A stretch of 64,000 nt of DNA from Flammula alnicola (Eukaryota > Basidiomycota > Agaricomycetes > Agaricales > Strophariaceae): NCBI GenBank assembly GCA_015499995.1, contig JADNRV010000248.1, forward strand, positions 1 through 64,000, given 5' to 3'. The notes beneath the pieces are model-generated. The model was not told the DNA's origin, made no database searches, and saw only the letters and a program-made list of their open reading frames with translations. Below, in pieces: positions 55,718 to 64,000 of the stretch. The translations under genes and the position numbers were made by a program. Position 1 is the first letter of the stretch. Each line of letters starts with the position of its first letter.

Positions 55718-56589
55718 TTAGACGGCATTGAATTTGATCGCTGAGACCTCCCGAATGAGCCCGAGAGCTTTTGGAATTTCAAGCAAGTAGGAACCCGCTG
55801 TGTAAGTTGCAGCAAGTAAGAGTCCTGAGGTTCAAATGCATTAGCCTCAGATTTACCGCTTGTATCCTATAGCTAGGACTAACCGATTGCGAAGATACTG
55901 CCCACTCTGGTCGGTATATTATTTCGCTAGATCGACGTCGTTAAACATGTCGGCATCCAGCAATGAACCGCGAAAATTGCGCACCTTTTGAGGATCACCC
56001 GTGATATATCCACGAGTGTACGAGATGCGGGAGAGAGTCCAAATGGTGCAGGCGGATGCAGAGAAGACTGGGAAGCTAATTCCACCCAAGATAGTGCTGG
56101 TAAAGTTAATGAACATAAATAAGGGCACATGTTGTAGGTTGAGGAGAGAGAAAGGCATACACCACATATACAATAGGGATATACTCCAGTGTGTTTTGAT
56201 GAGCACCTAGTGGCAAAAGTTATGACAAGAAAGATGATGATACACTCCATCAAACTCGTACGTTGGGCACAATTGAACAAATGGGCATCCTTTGATCCCT
56301 CTAGTTGCGTTTTATCGGCATATACTAGGATCAGAGGCGGGGAGAGTCAGTTTATTCGATATAGGTTGAGATGATACGTTCTCGTACCTTGAGGGTAACT
56401 GATATTCGCGCGTTTGCGGTATTTGTTGACCATCACATTTTGGCCAAGCAGGAGGAACACGGTGGAAAGAAGAGCTGGGGCCAAATATTGAAAGCTTTGG
56501 ATTTGGGAATACGTTGAGTCGATATCTTACATGACGAGACCCCAGCAATATATAACTCACCCATCAGGAAGTACAATGGCGAAAGTCAT
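55718..56589 (-). CDS. Microsomal glutathione S-transferase 3-like (MAPEG family)
   Basis: Integral ER-membrane enzyme that conjugates or peroxidises with glutathione. The start is at 56589 (MTFAIVLPDG), followed by helix 1 FQYLAPALLSTVFLLLGQNV. Then KYRKRANISYPQ, VYADKTQLEGSKDAHLFNC, the MAPEG signature AQRAHQNTLEYIPIVYV, a second helix (TILGGISFPVFSASACTIW) and RISYTRGYITGDPQK, ending LLLAATYTAGSYLLEIPKAL..AIKFNAV with TAA at 55718-55720. Joins up to YITGDPQK are GT..AG; the next one, to VGSIFAIG, needs a phase that no canonical GT donor provides (see findings). Length, about 150-160 aa, fits the family. The catalytic Arg/Asn/Glu cluster around AHQNTLE is intact. Confidence 0.8.
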
Positions 56590-58114
56590 TTCGATATGCA
56601 GAAGGGCCTGAGAGTTGGGCAGCTTGGGCTGAGAACGAAGTCTAGGATACTCAACAAATCTGCTATATATATGCCCAAACGCTCCTCCCAACGCGCATGC
56701 GAGTACAAGCGGCAGCCAGCCATCACAACCGTAACGTTATGAGATGAATAAGCTCGGATACGCGTCGACGCGGCTTGGACGCGGCAGTCAAACTGGCAAG
56801 TCACCTCAAAGCCACCACCTGTGCTCATGTGGATCAGTATCATGGTGTCCGATCTGAAAATGGCCAATTTGGCCGTTTCTGTCATGACGTCATCGTGTGC
56901 CTGTGAACCATGGATATATAGAGTATATGGAGGGGTCAATCAAAGCCCAGGGCACCTCGCAGGTTACCCCCGAACGGGGTAGGGCACGTAACCGCCCGAA
57001 TACCTCAGTGTACGACTGGGGTGGGCCCTGGGTGGGCCCGATAGGGGGCACCATGGGCCATACACGCAAACATGGGCCCGATTGGGGTGGAGTATGATAG
57101 CCGATACACCAAATACGCCTACAGCACCATTTTGCGCGTCTGTTACACCATATACTCTACTCTATGTACAGTAGATCCAGAAAATATTTAGATCCAGAAA
57201 ATATTTTATTCATAACATTTATTCATAACACTTGCTTCTCATAACACTTGCTTTTCATAACCCACTCAGAGCCTTGTAGGTCTCAGTTTGACCACTGGTA
57301 TTTGGCGCAAATGCCACCCGGTGGCACTCAATCTTTCTGCTAAAGCACATTATCACACAACACACAGCACTCAATTTGGGACAGCACTCAATTTGGGACA
57401 GCACTCAATTTTGGGACGGCAATCAAATTAAATTTCAGAGTGTTACAGCCAGCTATCGCGGCCTCCGCGACACTTAAGCGCCCATCAGCACCAGCCAGGG
57501 CGCGAGGTAACCTGGCGTGACGCGACATGACGCGCGCATCACGGCGCAGGTGCCCCAGTCACGTGACGTGCCCCGGGCACTCAGACAGGCCAGATACATA
57601 ATAGAGAGGTGGCTAATCGACGCGGACTGTGATTGCGGTTCTACCAAATGTAAAAGCAATGTAAAGCATCCTGAGGCATGAAAAATTGACTTCAAAAATT
57701 GCGAAATACATGATTTTTTGGCCGATTTTCGGCCCCATTTCTGTACTTTACTTACCGGATCGGACCTATCGTGGGATACTTAGTATCATCCCATTCGGGA
57801 AAACTCCTTAGACACGATCACAACAAAGACAGCCGCGCATATCTGAGTCCTGACTTGGTCCTGACCATCATCTGTACATTATCTCGACTAGTACTGTCGT
57901 CCCTTGCCTTTTTGCAAGTTCACCTTCACGCCTCCGATTGTCGTCAGGTTCTTATATTCAGGCGGAGGAATCTCAGCATTGACGGCTACCTGAAGCTTCA
58001 GTAGCCCCTCATAAGGCGTGTCCACCAGCGTTGTTTTGCATTCATCTTTTCAATAAACTTAACCTACGTCTATACTTTCAGCCTTCGCCGAGTCTTTGCA
58101 TCAATATAGCAATT
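56590..58114. other. 1.5-kb intergenic region with repeats
   Basis: It includes G-rich direct repeats GGGTGGGCCC (about 57020-57042), the stacked tandem duplications at 57172-57415, and several GC-rich CACGTGAC-type palindromes near 57558. No ORF with a family motif. It must hold the promoters of the divergent MGST3-like gene and the large gene at 58115. Confidence 0.45.
57172..57415. repeat. Stacked adjacent tandem duplications
   Basis: Three different units are each duplicated back to back: TAGATCCAGAAAATATT (57172-57188, 57189-57205), TTATTCATAACAY (57206-57218, 57219-57231) and TTGCTTYTCATAACMC (57232-57247, 57248-57263). About 100 bp further on, ACAGCACTCAATTTGGG occurs three times in tandem (57364-57415, the last with an extra T). 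Confidence 0.85.
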
Positions 58115-61100
58115 ATGGCCAATCTGTCATCTAGTAACTCGGATGCCCATTTCTTCTCCAGTACAACGTCAACGTCTCTGACAACAGAGATTCCTCCCAA
58201 AACCATTTTCTCTGATTTTCAGTTCAGAACCATCGGTCGAAAGCCCGACTTACTCAACCGTATTTCTGATTACGATGCCCAAATCTACCAAGATCCAGAT
58301 ACAATGTCTCCCTCACCGTCTTTATCGCCAGACCTGGCGAGGGAACTTATTCGTCCATCAGATCAATCGCCGGATGGCTTCAAGCAGCCTTCGTTGCATG
58401 AAAGACTGGATATGCTACAGGACATCCCCATTGAGGGCGAACTTGCTGACGATAAAATTGCAGAACGTCCAAGCAGCATTTTCTCTTGGCAAACAAATAA
58501 AGCACCTCTCGTTGCGTCGGAGGGCCGGAGCATTGCAGGAGGAACCCTTGGCGGAGGTCTTGCCGCTCAGCAGCATTCTTTTATCGACGCATCCCCTCTA
58601 CCCAATTCAGCAAGCCAACTTAAAGGCGATAAGGTCTCTATCGCTTCATTTCCTGTGTCCAAACAACCACAATCCGTTTCGCCCATAAATGTGGGTGATC
58701 ATGCACATGTAGGCTTGCATGGGTCAAGTGCTTCGAAGTCTAAAGGTACCCCTCAACCTCCCGCCCGAACACCTGAATCGCACTCTGAAGTGCCATTAAT
58801 CGGCGGGTCTGTGATCAACGAACCTTCCACATCTACTGCACTGGCAACTTCAGAATCGCCCAGTTTTGCTACCCTTCGGTTACTCCAGGTTCGACTTTCA
58901 ACATCCCTTGCAAATTTAAACCCTATCAGCACAGAGGATGTCATACTTCTTGCCCATAGCGCCAAAGAACAATGCACTGAAGTGTCTGCCTCGGCCGACC
59001 GTGCTTATTTGCTTGCCCAGAAAGCTTTGATCTCTGCAGAGGAATCGATGAGCGCCGCAAGCGAATGCCTCGGTGCCGCCGAAATAATCCAAAGAAAAAC
59101 CGACGAGGTCATGGCCGCTGTTGAAAAAATTGGCAATGAGGGGCAGGAAGAAGTGTGGAATGATGCCCTGCAAGCCTTAACAGCCGATTTTCACCAACTG
59201 GAAAGATGGGCCATCCAAATGGAAGCCAAGGAAGCGAAGCGCCAGCACGAACTCATAGAGAGAGAAGCAGAGCGTCGACATCAAGAGGCAGCTGTCCAGC
59301 TTCAACGTACCAATCCGAGTCATGCCGGAATGTCATCTACACCTTCCTACCAGGTCGAACGTCCTCTACCGCTTTCGACGGCTAAAGTTTATCTTCCAGA
59401 GCCCACCCTCATAAGCGTCGAGCATGAAGCAGACGCGGCTGCTCAAGCCTGGAACCAGATCCGTGAGCAAAGTGCTGAACGGAGAAAGAGCGCCGAGGAG
59501 CAGCTTCGCAAGCGCCGAGAGGAAGAAGAACGTCTTGAACGCGAACAGAAGGAGGCGCAGGCCGCGGTTGCCGCTCGTGAAGCTGAAATAGCCCGAATTC
59601 GAGCCGAGCGCATTGAGGCTGAAGAGCAAGAGAAGGCTCGGCAAGAGAAAGAAGCTCAGGACGCAGAAATGCGACGTAAAGAGTTGAAGCGCAAACGAGA
59701 AGAAGCAGCTCGCCAGAGGAAGGCCAGCGAGGAGCGTGCTCTGAAAGTCGCTGAAGAAAAAGAAAAGGCACTTCTGCTAGAGAAAGAGCAGCAATCACGA
59801 CTACTGGCCGAGGAGCAGAAACGTAAAGAGATAGCCGAGAGAGAAGCACTTCAGAGGCAGAGCGAGGCAGAGCGAGCCCAAGCTCTTGAGGCACAGCGTC
59901 AGCGACAGCTCCACGAGCAAGACCTCAAGAGGCAAGAGATCTCTGCCCAAAAGCAACGCGCTGCTGCCGAAGCTGCCAAGAAGATTCAGTCTGACCGGGC
60001 TAAAATGAAACAGTCGCGACCAGCAACCCCAGCTGAAAGAATCGTCACTCCGCCTACTCAGATTATGCCTTTGCCTTCCATTCCAACTAACTATGATAAT
60101 CCTCTTCAGAACAATGTTCCACCTCAGCTTGGCGAACCTGGCTTTGGAAATGAATCGAGAAAAGCGCTGCTTGCTGGGAGTCCTGATGATGGAAAGAAAA
60201 AGAGGCTACCTTCTGACGGCACTGATACTGGTAGCTTGCTAAATCGCATTGTTTCGGTGGCCACTTCTTCCTCTATGCCTTCATCCGCTTCCATGGGGGT
60301 TGGCGTAAGCGGCCGATCTCCCTCCCTCCTCGTTACGCCGTCGCCTATCCTGGTACTGTACTCTCCAACCCAAGTACCCCTTCACCTAGCACTGGCCCCA
60401 GCATTTCGCCAGAGAAACTCTCTGATCCTGGAGCTCAAGTCAACAAATCGCTTTCTATCAAACAGCAGAAGAATGGCCCGCGAGAGCTTATTGCATCTCT
60501 TGGCCGCTCCGAAGAACACGCTCGAGTCGCAACTCCGCAAATGCGGAGACAGACGAGTTTACCTCCAGTTGTAAGCCTTCCAGAGCCCCCTTCGACACCT
60601 CCTAGATCGCGGGTGGTTGCCCATGCAAATCTCTCTGCTCATAGTAATGGTCCGGATGTTGGTAATATCGCCCTAATTCCTCGATCACAGGTTCCTCCTA
60701 TTTCGCCTGAGGCCCAAAAGGCGAATCTGCGACCCCTGATGAATGCCCACGGTATACCTCACAGTCCAGGTATCAAACCCGAGCCAGAGGAAGAAAAATT
60801 GTTCGTGAAATTAGAACGGAATTCCGTCGCACCTATATCTTCTCAATCGTCGTCATCGACGGCTCAGAATATTCATGGTTCGAAGGCAGGTATCAAGGTC
60901 GGGCCCCCGAGAAGCAAAAGGAACCTAGAGCCGCCTAACGATATTCCTCTGTTGTCCCTTCCTTCTCCGCCTGCCCCCGCACCATCCTGCGATGAGACAT
61001 TTTCACTGAGTGAGCGATCCGCCGTGCCTGAAACCCGAAAGATTCAATCCAAACTTCCTATTGCCGGACGTCATGTACAGAAGGCTGGTATAAACCCCGC

Positions 61101-62352
61101 TCAACAGTTAGCTTCTTCAATGCGACCTCTTTTGAATACTTCAGGGCAGACTATTCCTTCAACGGCTCAGACGACGGCCGGACAGGGGTTGCATTCTCTT
61201 CCTATCTCTGCCAAGCTTTCTAAACCCGCCGCCTCGCCCGTCTCGCCCATGTCGCCATTGCCTCCTCGCCCTCAAGTACCACCTCCAGTTCTCATTCCAC
61301 AGGCGTTTGGAATTGCAGATTCGGCAACCATAAGTGCAGGTATCAATGACTATTATGAGAGTGATTTAACCTCTCGAATGGGTCCAGACGCTGCAACAAC
61401 GGAAGGTTGGACCGAGCCGAGTGCCTTGCAAGAGGACATGCCCGACCCTGTCCCTGGTCAGAGGCAACGCCGAGCACGCGCACCCCGGCCACGTATTCTT
61501 GACCATTACTCTCCTCCACCTCCTGCATCCAGTAGTCATGTTCAGCAACGAAGCCGACCTGCTCCTCCTCCTCGCCGAGGTCATGATCATTATTCTCCTC
61601 CCCGTCGACCCCCATCGCCATTGCCTACACACAATGGTTATTCTCGGAACTCGCCCAGCCGTTCACGATCCCGCAACCTAGAAAGCCCTAATGATCCTCG
61701 AGCTGCAACACCTGTGCGTCTGACCCCTCAGGATAGCCGCCGCTCCGTATCTCCACCTGGCTACCAACCGCCTCCCACAAAGCGAAAAAGACCTCGTGGT
61801 GATGATCAGGTCGCCGGTCCGCCAAACAGAAGACCGCGATATGAGGCTCAACCTGCCCTTGAAATTGGCCCTCACAATGGTTATCCCAGAGCTCCATATG
61901 CATCTTCGGGCATTGGATTGCAGGATGAATGGAGTCACATCGCAAATTATTCACGCTCTCCAACACCTGAGCCTCGCCCAACTCCTCTTTATATGAGACT
62001 TGAGGAAGCCGATAGTAGCAGGCCTCAAGGCTCAACGTACCGACCAAATCAAGGATCTAATAATAATCGTTCTGATCCTCAGACCCATCATCGGCAAATT
62101 CAAGGCTCTTATTACGACCAATCCTATCAAATCAACAACACACCGAGACAGAATTCTCGAAACCCAAATAATGACTCGCGCCCACCTCTACTTGAACGTT
62201 TCAGCGATTCTGCTACATATCCTCCTCGAGGGTATCCTCAAGCTTCAAGAATCATGCGGCCCCGTGGACGAGGTGGCCATCAACCTTTGGGACAACGTAT
62301 CGCCAAGAATCACTTAATCGATCGCCTTGAAGTCCCGAAAGAGTACCAGTAA
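58115..62352 (+). CDS. Large disordered protein with central coiled coil, unknown function (one internal frame change)
   Basis: Start 58115 (MANLSSSNSDAHFFSSTTST). The N-terminal 300 residues are Ser/Pro-rich, then helical (EDVILLAHSAKEQCTEVSAS, AEESMSAASECLGAAEIIQR). A long highly charged coiled coil follows, about 59450-60010 (RKSAEEQLRKRREEEERLER and similar). The C-terminal half is basic and Pro-rich with TPPRSR, PPPRRG and RPRGRGGHQPLG. The frame changes once: up to about 60305 the protein is read in one frame, and from about 60330 the coding-like sequence (PGTVLSNPSTPSPSTGPSIS, then LIASLGRSEEHARVATPQ) lies in another, open to TAA at 62350-62352. A short intron from GTAAGC at 60305 or an assembly slip could explain it. 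No domain recognised. Confidence 0.68.
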
Positions 62353-62620
62353 GCCAAATTATGTACGTCACATCTCTTCTTCTCCATGGCCCTTTTAACT
62401 GTTGACCTATCACAATTAGTCTTTCTGTATTACGCATACTCTGGCTAATCGATGCAGCATACTCTTATTCAATAATTTTACTACCAGTCCTTTGAAAAAA
62501 TGCTTTACTTGTTCACACCAATCAAACAATAAAAATGCCAGAAATCCAAATATCATTCGTAACCCTATATCCTATCCACTTGATGAATTAATGTACAGTC
62601 CACGCCACTTCTCACTATTT

Positions 62621-63919
62621 CTAGTTGCCTCCGCAAATAGAGAGCTCCCGCATCTCTTGCAATATGCCTTCCACCTGCGAGAACGTTGACATTAATGAAG
62701 TTTTGTATGCAAGACAGTAAATAAAATACCTGGGCATCCAATTGGCCAGCAGCATAGTCATCACGTACATTATCGGCAAAATATCTGAGCAAGCTCTTTT
62801 AGTTGATGGGAAGACATCAGTGTGGTAATCACTTACCGCTGGACACCGCTAAGTTTTTCATATCCTTCTTCTGCGAATTTAGCTTGCATGCGAATCATGG
62901 CCTCGAAGCTAGGATCGAAGTAGGGCACGCGAAGGTCCAGGAGTTGGGGCAGCTCTGCAATAAGTTGATCATTGAGCATGTCGAACATTTCTTTACATTC
63001 GTCGTGTTCTTGTTGGGCCTAAGAAAGGATAAAATTATCGGCATCAAAAGTGACTTCAATATCAACGTTGTATTTCACTTACCCTTGGCAATTTGGTGGG
63101 GTCTTCACTTGGTTTGTCGATGAGCTTTCTTAGTTTACTTCTCGCCGAATCGTAATCCAGGAGCTGAGAGTGTTTTTAATCAATTGGGATCAACAAAGGA
63201 TGGAGTGTTTACCTTCTTATTACGCTTGGCTATATGTTCGTTGATAACTGGGTAGTATGCACACATTTTCCCCAAAGGCTCAGAGATGGTCGTTCGAAAA
63301 GGTACATCCTGGTGGAAGACATGTATGAGAACACATCGAGGATTGACAAATTGACACGCACCAGTTCACGAGTGAAAGTAGTATCCAAGTCATCCACGGA
63401 TCGCTTATAAGCATGTCCCGCCATGGCTCCTTCAGATGTTCGATCTGCTGCGCCATAGAATGTCTCCAATGTTTCTGCTATCCGACTTTGAGCAGCGGTC
63501 ATAGCTGAAAGGCGTCCGTGTAGATCTCAGTTTGCAACAACAAATGTCGTGGGGCGCGATACGTACCTTTCATCGCATCCCAGTACGCTTTGCTATCTTT
63601 CTGCAAGGCTTGACATTCCTTCTCGAATCTGACGTTAAATCGGAATTCAACGATTGTCGTCAAAGACTTCGATATCCAACTTACATGCGATACTTTGCTT
63701 CTTCGTCTGCAAACTCTCTGTCCACTGTCCTTTCAATCTGACCGGTCTTTTGCAAGAGCTGTGGTTCGTTGGCGATATGACTTCAAATGCGGAGATGAAA
63801 CAATCAGGGATGTAGCTTACAGTCGTCCCGGCCCTGTTTACGGACTTCTTGAAACTGAAATAAATCAGTCTGTATGCAATGCGGTGAATAAAATGGATGA
63901 CATACCCTGCCCAACTCAT
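62621..63919 (-). CDS. RVS161: BAR-domain protein, Rvs161/Hob3 type
   Basis: About nine exons encode a BAR-only protein of about 260 aa. The start at 63919 is MSWAG joined to FKKSVNRAGTT; then LLQKTGQIERTVDREFADEE, FEKECQALQKDSKAYWDAMK, AMTAAQSRIAETLETFYGAA, HAYKRSVDDLDTTFTREL, DVPFRTTISEPLGKMCAYYP, SARSKLRKLIDKPSEDPTKL, AELPQLLDLRVPYFDPSFEA, MIRMQAKFAEEGYEKLSGVQ and RYFADNVRDDYAAGQLDAQV, ending with EGILQEMRELSICGGN. The series and the lack of an SH3 domain match Rvs161 of yeast and Hob3 of fission yeast, which dimerise with Rvs167-type proteins to bend membranes during endocytosis and actin regulation. TAG is at 62621-62623, convergent with the large gene ending at 62352. Confidence 0.9.
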
Positions 63920-64000
63920 TTCTGGATGGCGGATGAAGTGGTTCCACTCAAGTTACGGTCTTTCACAGATGAAGGCCGCTAATGTAGTGTTCATGATTAG

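Noticed and set aside
59409..59894. 161-codon minus-strand ORF
   Set aside because: Antisense shadow of the coiled-coil repeat region of the gene at 58115-62352; its Leu-rich character mirrors Glu/Lys codons.

Overview
The window looks like nuclear DNA from a filamentous basidiomycete, most likely a mushroom-forming Agaricomycete. Nearly all recognisable genes are split by many short introns (about 45-75 nt, GT..AG with a few GC..AG). Genes lie close together on both strands. The gene content is fungal: a Gti1/Pac2 WOPR regulator, a Vps3844-type ER/vacuolar protein, an Rvs161-type BAR protein, an Mdm31/32 protein, a GH18 chitinase and a decayed DUF6589-like element fragment. No CRISPR array, rRNA or convincing tRNA was seen. 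Gene models were spliced by eye from the sequence and from known family motifs, so small exon-boundary errors are possible.

Layout. 1-8.3 kb: three tandem plus-strand copies of an O-fucosyltransferase-like gene (one cut by the window edge, one complete, one decayed), then a membrane-anchored glutaredoxin-like gene whose active-site cysteine is replaced by serine; non-autonomous transposons lie between and beside them. 8.3-16.2 kb: gene-poor, holding a WOPR-domain gene with one frameshift. 16.2-24.2 kb: Vps3844-like protein, F-box protein, YMC-type mitochondrial carrier, a 1.07-kb inverted-repeat transposon and a C2H2 zinc-finger factor. 24.2-31.5 kb: a poorly resolved small gene, a long inverted repeat, a chitinase, a second copy of the hAT-like element and a J-domain protein. 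31.8-36.3 kb: a Mutator-like MITE, a fourth O-fucosyltransferase-like gene and a second glutaredoxin, this one with an intact CPYS site that is partly encoded by an 11-nt microexon. 36.5-52.8 kb: dense housekeeping genes (HAD phosphatase, a large disordered coiled-coil protein, mitochondrial [2Fe-2S] ferredoxin, Bax-inhibitor-1 protein, SAM methyltransferase, Mdm31/32 protein, a Cys-motif protein). 53-58 kb: transposon-rich, with a nested mariner-like MITE, an MGST3-like gene and stacked tandem duplications. 58-64 kb: a large disordered coiled-coil protein and the BAR-domain gene.

The most unusual theme is that an O-fucosyltransferase-like gene and an ER/Golgi-type glutaredoxin sit side by side at two places in the window. 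One glutaredoxin keeps its catalytic cysteine and the other has lost it. The second theme is a set of short transposons whose ends and target-site duplications can be read directly: two hAT-like copies (8-bp TSD), another 8-bp-TSD element, one Mutator-like (9-bp TSD) and two mariner-like (TA).
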